Virus record (IMG/VR): IMGVR_UViG_3300030098_005711
Location: 794 to 35,054 of that record
Source of the DNA: a virus
DNA: 34,261 nucleotides
Strand: one strand, 5' to 3'
The notes beneath the pieces were generated by a model. That model ran no database searches, was not told the DNA's origin, and saw nothing but the letters and a program-made list of their open reading frames with translations. Below, one piece after another: positions 22,364 through 31,087 of this stretch. Position numbers and translations under genes: made by a program. Position 1 is the first letter of the stretch. The number at the start of each line of letters is the position of its first letter.

Positions 22364-24871
22364 TTATATAACAGCTAATTTCTGTTGGTCGTCTTCTGAC
22401 AATCTATCTTTGACTATTTCATCTAAATCTGTTTGAGATATATTCCATTCTATAGGCACTCCCCAGATTGGAGATGCATGAGAGCCTGCTCCTGGTGCGC
22501 GTCTTTTTATTGTATCTATGTTTTGACGCTTTGCTCTCTTTTTAAAATCTTGTTGGTTGATTTGAGGTTGTTGTTCTGTTTGTACATGGAATACGAGTCT
22601 TATTTCTTCCATTTTAACGTGGCTTAATTTGTATTTCTTTGCGTCTGCGATCCAACCTTTAACTATTTTCTGTGCGGTTTGTATTTTTCCTGCAAATTGA
22701 ATGTCAGTTACATTTATATCAAGAAGTTCTACAAAATGTGTTAAGTCTCCTCGTTTAATTGCATCGAAGAATTCTTCTATAACAGACATACTAACAAGCC
22801 GCATTTGTTCTTTTGCAGCATTATCAATAGTAACTTCAATAAATCTTTCTTCCCAGTTAAACGTGTGAAGTATGTTTGCAAAAGTTTCTAATTCGGTTTT
22901 TACATTTTTTAATAAACTGGGGATGTCTGGTATTGCTTCTATTAATTTTTGTTCTTGTCTAGGAGCAATATTAAATCGTCTGTCTCCAGCAGTTAGTTTT
23001 AATGCGTCTATAGAATTACTTAAGAAAATATAATTGGTATAACTAGGTAGTATCTGAAGGTCCATACGCATACGTCTTATTTGTGCTACAGGTTCTGTGA
23101 TATTACTTTTTAATTTGTCAACAATTTTCATTATACCGGCTCTTCCATCTCCTACTTGGAATTCGTCTACAATACAAAATAATGCTTCTGCTAGATAACC
23201 ATTATATTGCTCTTCGTAGTTTTGGAGAGTAATCATTGGTACATATTGTTGACTAAATAAAGGCCATAATATTCTTTGGTACATTTGTCCTTTACCTGTC
23301 CCTTCGACACCATGTAATAACCAGGCTGTACCTGTCTTTTTTCTTGTCTGAAATATACAAGACAGCCAGTTAATAAAGCGCTCGAATTCTTCGACACCGT
23401 TTCCTAATGCATGGCTTATGAGCGTATGTATGTTTGGACAAGTATCTTTTATTTTTATAGCTTCTCCAAAACTAAGTATTTCTACGGGGTCTTGTGCATT
23501 TCGCATTAATTTTGGTTTTGAAAATGTGTTTATATAAAAAGGAATTTTTGTAATGTTAATTTCTGGTATAGCTACCATAGGGTCAAATTCAATTTGCCCA
23601 TTAGGTATGAATTCAGGGGCTGTAGCGCCATGGCTTTGCATAAAATCGCCTATCTGAGATTTGTCTGTAGGCATTAAAGGAAAAGTTTTATCGAATTGCT
23701 TTAAATTAGCGTCATATAAACCGTTGTAATATGTCTTAGTCATATGATCCCGTAATACTACAGGTTGTAATGGTTTTTCTGCTACTTCTAATTCTTTTTT
23801 GTATTTATCAAATATATCTAAATAGAAATCTTTGTCTGCTTTTTCAATCTCCCAGATCGGCTCTCCTTTAAAATTATGCATGTATTTAGGGTTATCTAAA
23901 GTAAAGTAATAAGCTCCACTGTCTCCCCCGTTTACATTGCAATTTATAAAAGGTTTATAAGTTTCGTTTACAATTTCTATATTCATCTTATCTGGGTTGG
24001 TAAGTATTTCTTTTGGTTGTTTTCTTATATTAACAGTTGTTAATTTAGCCTCTCTTTTATCTAAATTATTTTCTTTACGTAATTCGTTTTTTAACTTTTG
24101 TTGTTGCTGGAAAAGTGTTTCTGGATTTATACCTATACTTTGTGCTTCTAAATCAAGAGAATCGTTTTTCTTTTTAACCGTTACTATTCTTTCCTTTGCT
24201 GTCTTAAAGGGGTCTAAAGTTTTATCGTCAAAAGTAGGCGGTGCTATAAAAATTACTTTTGTGTTATCTGCTACTGATGTATCAAGAGGTAAACAAAGTG
24301 ATTGACCTGTAACCGATAAAGTTATTTGGTCTTTAAAGAGAGGGGTTATAAAATTTAAATGTTCTAACCAGTTCTTTAATGTTTTAGATCGATAAGGTTT
24401 ATTTAAAAACATAAATATATGAAGAGATACTTTATCTGTTTTGAAACCAAAAGATGCGCTTGCCTGGGCTACATAACTTGTGCTTCTTAATCCGTTAGGC
24501 AATTCATTTATTATCTGTTCTGCTACGTCTTCTATATTTTTAGCTACTAATTTTTTACCAAACATAGGTAATTTAGGAAGTTCAATTCCATCTATGTCAA
24601 GGACTAATAGTTGTGTTAAAGCAGTACGGTCTGTTTTTCCTGCACGACTTTCATTTGATAATGGTTGGGATAAAGAACCTTTTAATAGGCATTGGCCCTT
24701 GTTCCCAGCATCTTCTAATATTTTTTGTAGGCTGAAAATCCCTTTTTTGGGGATGGATAGTTCTGTTGAATTGAACTTTTTTACTAGAGGGTATGGTGTA
24801 AATGATTTATCTCTATTGTAGTGCTTACTTAACGATTTGCCATTTGCAGCGGTCAAAAAAGTTAACGTCAT
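22364..24871 (-). CDS. AEP-like primase / superfamily 3 helicase
   Basis: 835 aa. The N-terminal part has archaeo-eukaryotic-primase-like signatures: LLVLDIDG (Asp92, Asp94) and SLHIFMFL (His151). The C-terminal part has an SF3/D5-like helicase: Walker A HGVEGTGKG (520-528), Walker B CIVDEF (Asp569, Glu570), sensor-type YIFLSNS and GDRRFNI with the arginine finger. One protein could therefore prime and unwind at the fork, in place of T7 gp4. The ribosome site is CAAGGAGG, ten bases before the ATG. It follows csrA directly. Primase activity is less certain than helicase. Confidence 0.88.
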   Translation of the reverse strand: MTLTFLTAANGKSLSKHYNRDKSFTPYPLVKKFNSTELSIPKKGIFSLQKILEDAGNKGQCLLKGSLSQPLSNESRAGKTDRTALTQLLVLDIDGIELPKLPMFGKKLVAKNIEDVAEQIINELPNGLRSTSYVAQASASFGFKTDKVSLHIFMFLNKPYRSKTLKNWLEHLNFITPLFKDQITLSVTGQSLCLPLDTSVADNTKVIFIAPPTFDDKTLDPFKTAKERIVTVKKKNDSLDLEAQSIGINPETLFQQQQKLKNELRKENNLDKREAKLTTVNIRKQPKEILTNPDKMNIEIVNETYKPFINCNVNGGDSGAYYFTLDNPKYMHNFKGEPIWEIEKADKDFYLDIFDKYKKELEVAEKPLQPVVLRDHMTKTYYNGLYDANLKQFDKTFPLMPTDKSQIGDFMQSHGATAPEFIPNGQIEFDPMVAIPEINITKIPFYINTFSKPKLMRNAQDPVEILSFGEAIKIKDTCPNIHTLISHALGNGVEEFERFINWLSCIFQTRKKTGTAWLLHGVEGTGKGQMYQRILWPLFSQQYVPMITLQNYEEQYNGYLAEALFCIVDEFQVGDGRAGIMKIVDKLKSNITEPVAQIRRMRMDLQILPSYTNYIFLSNSIDALKLTAGDRRFNIAPRQEQKLIEAIPDIPSLLKNVKTELETFANILHTFNWEERFIEVTIDNAAKEQMRLVSMSVIEEFFDAIKRGDLTHFVELLDINVTDIQFAGKIQTAQKIVKGWIADAKKYKLSHVKMEEIRLVFHVQTEQQPQINQQDFKKRAKRQNIDTIKRRAPGAGSHASPIWGVPIEWNISQTDLDEIVKDRLSEDDQQKLAVI

Positions 24872-24906
24872 GTATACAGACCCTCCTTGCTGAATAGCGG
24901 GTAAAA

Positions 24907-25098
24907 TTATCTAGTTTGTTTTTTTGTAGATGGTGTATAGACTTCAGATCTGTCTATGAGCACATCTTGATCTGCTTCGAAAGTTAATCTAACTTGATTT
25001 CGATCTATTTTATTTACTGTTATTACTGCAACAGTTTTATTTTTGCTGTGGATAACAGCTGATTCTCCTAATTTTCGTGTTAGTACAAGACGAGACAT
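24907..25098 (-). CDS. csrA: CsrA-family translational regulator
   Basis: 63 aa, the usual length. It begins SRLVLTRKLGESAVI, matching the LxLTRrxGE start of CsrA, has the NQVRLTFEAD strand and ends VLIDRSEVY, where Arg50 matches the RNA-binding Arg44 of E. coli CsrA. CsrA dimers bind GGA motifs in RNA leaders and block or aid translation; a phage copy could steer host metabolism or phage genes. It lies five bases after the polymerase stop, with no clear ribosome site, so it is probably translated by coupling. A canonical L-T-R segment is offset by two residues from the bacterial form. Confidence 0.9.
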   Translation of the reverse strand: MSRLVLTRKLGESAVIHSKNKTVAVITVNKIDRNQVRLTFEADQDVLIDRSEVYTPSTKKQTR

Positions 25099-25103
25099 AA
25101 TAT

Positions 25104-26930
25104 TTATTTCGAGTATCTGGTATCAAACCCGCCTTCTGCATCAAGAGGTAAATCCGGTGCCCAACTAGGAGCTAGGCGCATGTCATCAATGATTTCTTTC
25201 ATTGTAGCATGAGGATCAGAGTCATCGCCAACGATTATTATTTCATCGTGTACGGTCAAAACAACTTTATATTTTTTGTCAAGCCTTAACATACTGTCGG
25301 TGATTATAATTCTTGCAAGTGCTTGGATAATATTTTCAGTAATTTTACCTCCATAGGTATTGACATATTGTTTTCCAGACTGGAACAAAAACCCATCGGG
25401 AGAAACTTCTAAATTATGGTACTTTAATGCCATACCATTAGGGAGGATTAATGATTTGTCACCCACGGTTAATGGTCCGTATGTATTTCCTATAGAAAGT
25501 GAGTTAAGGCTTTGTAATAAAAGGTCTTCTGCTTTTTTCCAAAATAAAGGGATTCTTGAAAATGTAGTACGGTAGGTGTTTACGACATTTACTGCTTCTT
25601 CATCAGAAAAATCCATAGCTGGCCCCATGGCTCCTGATGATATTGTTGCTGCAAATTTCTTATTCCCCATTCCATAACCTAGTCCTAATATTGCAGTTTT
25701 TCCTACAAATCGTTCGGTTGGATTTTTTTCTTTATCGATATGTCTTCCATATATTTCACTAGCAAAATTGCTATATATGTCATCGCCTTGCCTAAATTGT
25801 TCTAATAGTTTTTCTTCTCCGGCAAGCCATGCAAGCATTCGTGCTTCAATGTTTGATAAATCTGCAACGTAAAGAAGCTTTCCTTTAGGGGCCATAAGTA
25901 CGCTTCTTAGTTCTGATCCTCTTGGGAGGTTTTGCATGTTTATTTTTTCAGTACCGCCAAATCGACCAGTATGTGCAGCATAATACCGCAGTGGAACACT
26001 GATGGTCCCGTCGTCATGTATTGCATCTATAAAACGTTGTGCTCTGGTTATTGCAATACGTGATTTGGTAGCAATTCGTGCGTCCCACAAGCCTTTGTGT
26101 TCTGGGTATCTAGCTTGTAATTGCTTGAAAGCCGCATCATTTTTACCAAATGCTGGAATTTTTTTACCGGTTCTGGGGCTTTTCTTGGTGGGAACAGCTA
26201 TACCCATTTCTTCTAAAAGAGTGGAAAACTGTTGGTTACTGGCTAGTATTTTGCGGTCAACGCCACAAAACGCAATGGTTGCTTCGGATTTTTCTGCTTC
26301 TTTTTCTTTATAAGCGATTAGTTGTTCACGGTCTACGGTTAGTATTGGCTCACAAAACATACGTGTTGTAAGGTTAATTAAGTCATATTCAGACTGTGGC
26401 ATTTCCATTTTACAGAATATTTCATAAGTAAGATCTACGTCTTGTATGCAATATCCTGCAATTTGGTCTTCTAAATCTGGAGATAGATCATATATTCCTT
26501 TTGCATTTACTAATTCTTCACCTTTTCGCATAGTTGAATCATTAGGAAATAATCGTTCAGCTACATCTGCAAGACGCGCAGACTGGCCAGGGAATAGTCC
26601 GCGTGATTGTGCGGCTGTATCGTAATAATAAGCAGGTTTTTTACCAAAATGTTGGGTCAGTATATAACCGTCGAAAAGAGTGTTATGGCATACTAAAGCT
26701 GTTTTTTCCCAAGCAATAGATTTAATAGCTTCTTCAACTTCATATTCGCCATACCATTCTGTTTCTTCTTCTAAAATCCCCATGTAGTCATTTATCTCTA
26801 CATGTTTTATACCAACACCCCATATTTTGAAACGAGGGTCTCTTACATATTGGGTTGTTGTTAGTTTGGTTAGGCTATATTGAGGATCAAAATATGTTTC
26901 AAAGTCGAGTATTACTTGTTTATTCGTCAT
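25104..26930 (-). CDS. polA: Family A DNA polymerase with 3'-5' exonuclease
   Basis: 608 aa from the ATG at 26930 (AGGA just upstream); an in-frame ATG at 26957 lacks a ribosome site. Exonuclease motifs are DFET (9-12), HNTLFD and YCIQDVD (160-166). Polymerase motif A is ADLSNIEARMLAWLAG (catalytic Asp357), motif B RFVGKTAILGLGYG (Arg407, Lys411) and motif C VHDE (560-563). The residue matching E. coli Phe762 is Leu415. There is no 5'-nuclease domain, as is usual in phages. It replicates the phage genome with the primase-helicase. It overlaps the upstream gene by 11 bases, and csrA follows five bases after its stop. Confidence 0.95.
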   Translation of the reverse strand: MTNKQVILDFETYFDPQYSLTKLTTTQYVRDPRFKIWGVGIKHVEINDYMGILEEETEWYGEYEVEEAIKSIAWEKTALVCHNTLFDGYILTQHFGKKPAYYYDTAAQSRGLFPGQSARLADVAERLFPNDSTMRKGEELVNAKGIYDLSPDLEDQIAGYCIQDVDLTYEIFCKMEMPQSEYDLINLTTRMFCEPILTVDREQLIAYKEKEAEKSEATIAFCGVDRKILASNQQFSTLLEEMGIAVPTKKSPRTGKKIPAFGKNDAAFKQLQARYPEHKGLWDARIATKSRIAITRAQRFIDAIHDDGTISVPLRYYAAHTGRFGGTEKINMQNLPRGSELRSVLMAPKGKLLYVADLSNIEARMLAWLAGEEKLLEQFRQGDDIYSNFASEIYGRHIDKEKNPTERFVGKTAILGLGYGMGNKKFAATISSGAMGPAMDFSDEEAVNVVNTYRTTFSRIPLFWKKAEDLLLQSLNSLSIGNTYGPLTVGDKSLILPNGMALKYHNLEVSPDGFLFQSGKQYVNTYGGKITENIIQALARIIITDSMLRLDKKYKVVLTVHDEIIIVGDDSDPHATMKEIIDDMRLAPSWAPDLPLDAEGGFDTRYSK

Positions 26931-27315
26931 AATCCTGTATGAAAATTCCTTTTTCATCTGTTTCTACCCATTCAGATAGAAAATAATCTAACCCGTCTAT
27001 GGGTAAACACATGTCATGGAAATGAATTCCATATATTTTCCTAGTCATGCATACTTGTATTAGAGATACAAAAGCAAAACTAAAACCTTTTTCTATTAAA
27101 TTATCGAAATCTCTTACGTGGTTTATACCTTCAGCTTCAGTTAAATCGAATACAGAAAACCATATATCTCTTATTTCACCTTTTCCATGTCTGGCTGCTC
27201 TGTAATTACCTTGTTTAAGTAATAACCAGTCATGGGGGGTTATATGTACTATATGTATATCTATATATTTATTTACTGCATCGTTCCAGCTTTGTTTATT
27301 TTCTATTTCGGCCAT
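26920..27315 (-). CDS. Hypothetical protein upstream of DNA polymerase
   Basis: 131 aa with a clear ribosome site (AAAAGGA, about eight bases before the ATG). It is a mixed alpha/beta protein with several His (VHITPHDWLLL, GIHFHDMCLPIDG) and a soluble core (KGEIRDIWFSVFDLTEAEG, NLIEKGFSFAFVSLIQVC). The acidic end (ETDEKGIFIQDYDE) overlaps the polymerase start. No family was recognised. Linkage to the polymerase by overlap suggests a part in replication, but nothing in the sequence proves it. Confidence 0.78.
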   Translation of the reverse strand: MAEIENKQSWNDAVNKYIDIHIVHITPHDWLLLKQGNYRAARHGKGEIRDIWFSVFDLTEAEGINHVRDFDNLIEKGFSFAFVSLIQVCMTRKIYGIHFHDMCLPIDGLDYFLSEWVETDEKGIFIQDYDE

Positions 27316-27327
27316 AGTGAAGTCCTT

Positions 27328-27666
27328 TTAAGGCTGTATAGATTCTAACAACTTATAATTTCTATACTTATTAGTATGAAGGTCATCATAATCTACTACA
27401 TACAGTAAATCACCGCCAGCAGAAAGTATAGAATGTGGTTTGTTATATACTTCTGCTAGATAGGTTGCTTCTTCTATGGCTAAATTTAACTCTGTAAAAG
27501 TACTTTCTGGTAAATCTTCAGCGCTTTCCCATATTTGTTCATGGCAACAATCGCTGATTACATATCTAAAAGTATGCAGCACATTGGTACCGCGTATTTC
27601 GAAATGCTCTTGCTCTTCTTGTACTAGTTCTGAACATTCTTTTTTACATTCTGAACAAATTTTCAT
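27328..27666 (-). CDS. Small zinc-ribbon-like hypothetical protein
   Basis: 112 aa from the ATG at 27666, placed two bases after the previous stop with AAAGAG as ribosome site; the longer in-frame start at 27705 lies inside the upstream gene. A Cys set MKICSECKKEC (Cys4, 7, 11) and a later DCCHEQIW could bind one zinc. The rest is acidic (IWESAEDLPESTFTELNLAI, VVDYDDLHTNKYRNY). Function not recognised; a nucleic-acid or protein adaptor is possible. Confidence 0.72.
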   Translation of the reverse strand: MKICSECKKECSELVQEEQEHFEIRGTNVLHTFRYVISDCCHEQIWESAEDLPESTFTELNLAIEEATYLAEVYNKPHSILSAGGDLLYVVDYDDLHTNKYRNYKLLESIQP

Positions 27667-27668
27667 GG

Positions 27669-28811
27669 CTATTTCTCTTTGAATATATGTCCGATTTCTC
27701 CCCAAGGCACTGTACCCATTTCACTTGAAACCCATACTACAGGATATGGTGGCTCAGGACCAAAATCAGTACATTCCAGATCTGTTAAATATACCAATCC
27801 TTCTATGTCATTATTATAGTGTTCCTTTACATATTCAAATACAGGAGAAAAACTAGTACCTCCTCCACCATTCATTGTGAAATGTTCTTTTTCAAGTTCG
27901 TCTTCTTTATCGAGCGTAAAGACTTTATGAACGGCTGTATCACAATGGATAATAATTAATTTGTCAGGATTAATTGTTTCTTTTATAGCTCTGAATTCAC
28001 TCATAAATTGATCTACTACTGACATTGTTGATCCACTTGAATCCATAGCTAGTACAAAGTTACCTATTGTTTCATTGTACAAAGAAGGAAAGTATTCATC
28101 TTCTGAGATATAAGCTCTATTTGGTCTACGCCATGAAAACTCGTCTCGAGATAATTGAGTAGCAAATACCCAAAGAATATCTAACCAATTTACTACTGGT
28201 CTTAACATACCCTCTAAGAAGCGAGCCAAATCTGCTGGCAGTTTACCTGCTTGTTTTGCTATTTCTGCTGCTTGTGCTGTATTGATCTCCCAATCAGCTT
28301 CAAGTTGTCCGGCAGAAGGGGCGTCCGGATCTTTGTTAGTGGTTGAGTCCCATACTTCACCCCATGGTGCAGGTTCAGAATAAGGACCTAATTTACCTTC
28401 TTCTTTTTTCTCTAACAGTCTTGCGTAAATTTGTTCTGCATTTAAGCCAACAAATTCTTTGTTAAAATCAAAAACACCACCTTCCGGGAGAATAAACCCT
28501 GCTTCTTTTAGCATTTCATTTATAGGAATATCACAAGATATATTCCATAATAATGGGTCTCTTTCTCCCCTACGTGTTGTATGTTTTAACATCACATGAC
28601 TAACTTCGTGTGCTACTAGACCTTTGGTTTCTGACGGACTTAATTTGTTTATAAATTTTTCGTTATAAAACAAATGGCTGCCGTCAGTAGCTGCAGTGTC
28701 ACAGCGCTCATTATCCATACGGATGGCCAATTTGAGGGCTAACATCCCCCAAAATGGCTCAACCATAATAAGATCAGCGCGGGTTTTCACCAGGCGTTGA
28801 CTTGCTTCCAT
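27669..28811 (-). CDS. DUF2201-type metallopeptidase with VWA domain
   Basis: 380 aa. An N-terminal putative metallopeptidase domain shows HEVSH (68-72) and a nearby His77. The C-terminal VWA domain has a full MIDAS: DSSGS (257-261), Thr319 in GGGGTSF and Asp344 in LTDLE. This two-part layout is the DUF2201/VWA-like family, often found with a MoxR AAA+ ATPase, which is encoded two genes upstream. Such pairs remodel or activate proteins in bacteria. It starts with a strong AAGGAG. Its phage role is not known; it could act on host proteins or virion maturation. Confidence 0.88.
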   Translation of the reverse strand: MEASQRLVKTRADLIMVEPFWGMLALKLAIRMDNERCDTAATDGSHLFYNEKFINKLSPSETKGLVAHEVSHVMLKHTTRRGERDPLLWNISCDIPINEMLKEAGFILPEGGVFDFNKEFVGLNAEQIYARLLEKKEEGKLGPYSEPAPWGEVWDSTTNKDPDAPSAGQLEADWEINTAQAAEIAKQAGKLPADLARFLEGMLRPVVNWLDILWVFATQLSRDEFSWRRPNRAYISEDEYFPSLYNETIGNFVLAMDSSGSTMSVVDQFMSEFRAIKETINPDKLIIIHCDTAVHKVFTLDKEDELEKEHFTMNGGGGTSFSPVFEYVKEHYNNDIEGLVYLTDLECTDFGPEPPYPVVWVSSEMGTVPWGEIGHIFKEK

Positions 28812-28813
28812 GT

Positions 28814-29554
28814 TTATGCTCCTTTCTGTAACTTAGCTTTTAACGCTACGTTATTTACTAATTGAGTATCGAAAGAAATATCTTCTTGCAGTCTCTTAGC
28901 ACTTGTAGCTCTTGTTATTTTTTCATGCATACGCTGAATTATTTCGTGAGGCACTAATTGTTCAGCTGCAGGCCATACATCAAGCACTTTTTTTAAAGTA
29001 CTTGCTTTCCAGAGAAGCTCTTTTATCTGGCGCTCGTACTCTGTTCTTTTGTTTTGATAAGCTGTTAATCGCTCATAATGGTTTTGAAGAAGAGGTTGTA
29101 GCATATCTACTTCTTCTTGTTCCATATCTTGAAGATTACATGTTTGAGAATTATTATCGTAATAGCTACCTGTTTCACAAACATAAAATGGTCGTTTTAA
29201 AGGTAAGGTTATTGCTACTTTATGTGTAGTAGTCTTACCAGTTGTTGGACCATTTCCGTTTGTTTCTAATACTTCGCCTTGTAACCATATCTCGTCGTAC
29301 TCTTTAATGTTGATCATTCTGTACTTTGAGCTACTGTCTAAACCAAAAGAGTTTACTGTAGATAAACCACTAGAATGTGTTTTATCGTATACTTCTTTTA
29401 GGCTAAGTTGCATCTTTGAGTTACGAATTATACTTTCTATCGTAATAGTTGTTTCGTTATCAAAAACTGGGGTTTTGTTTGTAATTTCAAAATTGCTACG
29501 TGCTTCAGCATACATTTGTTCCCGTAATTGATTACTCATTCTTATTGAAGCCAT
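28814..29554 (-). CDS. Protein between MoxR ATPase and VWA protein, possibly Nmad5-like
   Basis: 246 aa. It starts with a helical segment (RMSNQLREQMYAEARSNFEI), has a beta-rich middle (YDEIWLQGEVLETNG, HKVAITLPLKRPFYVCETGS) and a long coiled C-terminal half (NHYERLTAYQNKRTEYERQI, LKKVLDVWPAAEQLVPHEII). The start and the LxxVWPAAExLVP element recall proteins annotated as nucleotide-modification-associated domain 5 (Nmad5), but this is recall and not tested. Location between the two parts of a MoxR-VWA pair makes it a candidate adaptor or substrate. Ribosome site GAGGA. Confidence 0.72.
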   Translation of the reverse strand: MASIRMSNQLREQMYAEARSNFEITNKTPVFDNETTITIESIIRNSKMQLSLKEVYDKTHSSGLSTVNSFGLDSSSKYRMINIKEYDEIWLQGEVLETNGNGPTTGKTTTHKVAITLPLKRPFYVCETGSYYDNNSQTCNLQDMEQEEVDMLQPLLQNHYERLTAYQNKRTEYERQIKELLWKASTLKKVLDVWPAAEQLVPHEIIQRMHEKITRATSAKRLQEDISFDTQLVNNVALKAKLQKGA

Positions 29555-29581
29555 TCTTTGGTCCTCGTTAGGTTGATTTAT

Positions 29582-30580
29582 TTATAACAACACATCTGCG
29601 TTGTCGTTGATCCACTGTTCAAACTCTGGAGTATCTGCAATATCAGAGTTACCGCCTACTGCGTCTTTCATAAGAAGCACTTGAAACTCTGCAGGCAAGC
29701 GCTTTGCGTACTTTGAGATTGCCCTAAAGTTATTTTTATCTGCACGTGAAGCTAAAGCTGCACTAACTGCATATAATAAGTTTTGCTTTTCTGGCACTCT
29801 TGAAGTTGAAGGATTTGCTATAATCATAGAAATATCAGGCAGTTCTTTATAAATCTGTCTGAAAGCTATGAATTCTCCGGCTGCTCCGTCACCTACAATA
29901 GATGCACAACCGTAGTATTCATCTGCCAAGAAAGGTAGTTTCTTATTAAGATACGACCATGCCCTGGGAGATGGGTTTGCTTGTTGCTCAGTACTGTAGT
30001 CATGCAAAGCTTCTGGTCTATATCGTAAGAAAGCGATAATAGAAGGATCTATTCCGATTTTTACGAAGTGAGCAGATGTGTCATCTATATTAGGCTCAAG
30101 ACAGAAGTGACCAAACCTTCTTTTTAGCGGGTCTGGCATGGCTTGTACTGCGGCACGATCTTTTGCTTGGTTACCACATGCAAATATAACCGTGTTTGCT
30201 GGAAGCTTATAAGCACCTATTCTTCTGTCTAATACTAGTTGAAGAAAAGCGTTCATAGTGGCTTTGGGGGAAGCATTAAGCTCTTCGAGATTTAATACGA
30301 TTGTTTCTTGACTGTTAGCATCAGGCCAATCTTCTGGAATACCATATCTGGTTTTGTATGTTCCATCTGCTTGACGTTCTACTTTTAGACCACCGCGTAC
30401 ATCTACAGGGTCATACAAGTTACAACGTATATCGTAATAAGTAGCATTAAGTTCCTCAGCTACTTGTTGGATGATTTCTGACTTACCAATACCAGAAGCA
30501 CCCCATACCATAGTAGGTATGTCAGCTTTTGCTTGGGATAATAACTCTTTCGTCAGAAGGGTTGGTCTTATTGTCCGCAT
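29582..30580 (-). CDS. MoxR-type AAA+ ATPase
   Basis: 332 aa. Walker A GASGIGKS (27-34), Walker B-type VLNLEEL (95-101, Glu99/Glu100), sensor 1 FACGNQ (Asn137) and the arginine-finger region DPLKRRF (150-156) are intact, followed by a helical C-terminal lid. MoxR ATPases are chaperone-like and work with VWA proteins, and a VWA metallopeptidase is two genes downstream. Start ATG with a strong AAGGAGG; the first 59 bases lie within the end of the small gene upstream, so the two may be coupled. Confidence 0.92.
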   Translation of the reverse strand: MRTIRPTLLTKELLSQAKADIPTMVWGASGIGKSEIIQQVAEELNATYYDIRCNLYDPVDVRGGLKVERQADGTYKTRYGIPEDWPDANSQETIVLNLEELNASPKATMNAFLQLVLDRRIGAYKLPANTVIFACGNQAKDRAAVQAMPDPLKRRFGHFCLEPNIDDTSAHFVKIGIDPSIIAFLRYRPEALHDYSTEQQANPSPRAWSYLNKKLPFLADEYYGCASIVGDGAAGEFIAFRQIYKELPDISMIIANPSTSRVPEKQNLLYAVSAALASRADKNNFRAISKYAKRLPAEFQVLLMKDAVGGNSDIADTPEFEQWINDNADVLL

Positions 30581-30716
30581 CTAAAGGTTCCTCCTTATGC
30601 GTTTTTTGGGGGTTTAGAAAAAGCTTTTTGAAAGCTTCTTCGTTGTGGTTAAGTATGTCTATACTTAAAAGCGTGTTACTTACTTCATTTTCTAGACTTT
30701 TTCTTTGTCGGCCCAT
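30522..30716 (-). CDS. Small hydrophilic hypothetical protein, 64 aa
   Basis: Starts at the ATG at 30716 with AGGAG six bases upstream, inside the end of the preceding gene. Mostly charged residues (MGRQRKSLENEVSNTLL, FKKLFLNPQKTHKEEPLDAD) with no motif. Its last 59 bases overlap the MoxR ATPase start, an unusually long overlap but with good ribosome sites for both, so I keep it. It may serve to couple translation of the ATPase or be its small partner; no direct evidence. Confidence 0.6.
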   Translation of the reverse strand: MGRQRKSLENEVSNTLLSIDILNHNEEAFKKLFLNPQKTHKEEPLDADNKTNPSDERVIIPSKS

Positions 30717-31083
30717 CTTGGACTCCTGTTTCGTGACAAATTCTTGATATGACTATTGCTGCAAAGTTGTGTATTTCATTTAACGGAAGTTCATATAGAA
30801 ACTCTTCCATTAATATTTCAGCTTTAGTTTCCAAAGCTTGAGCATCCATTTTATTTAACCATTCCTGTTTCCATTTGGGGATCGGAACTTCTGCAGCTGG
30901 TTCTTCTTTCTTTTTAGGTAAAACAGTTTCTCCAGGTTTCCCTGGTACTTGCATCTTATTTAAAAACTCAAGTAGGTTTGGTTTGTCTGTTGGCACATCG
31001 ACTTGCTCAAACGCATATTTTTTCTTTTTTGTATCTGCTTGAGTCCCGACCCACGTGCCACGGTTATCTGTATATAATTTCAT
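30685..31083 (-). CDS. Conserved hypothetical protein, 132 aa
   Basis: N-terminal beta part (MKLYTDNRGTWVGTQADTKK then FEQVDVPTDKPNLLEFLNKM), a Pro/Lys/Glu linker (LPKKKEEPAAEVPIPKWK) and a helical C-terminal part (AEILMEEFLYELPLNEIHNF) with a basic end. The N-terminal element KLYTDNRGTWVGTQADT...VDVPTDKPNLLEFLN is familiar from small early proteins of marine phages, with no known function. It overlaps the next gene by 32 bases. Confidence 0.75.
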   Translation of the reverse strand: MKLYTDNRGTWVGTQADTKKKKYAFEQVDVPTDKPNLLEFLNKMQVPGKPGETVLPKKKEEPAAEVPIPKWKQEWLNKMDAQALETKAEILMEEFLYELPLNEIHNFAAIVISRICHETGVQDGPTKKKSRK

Positions 31084-31087
31084 TTAA

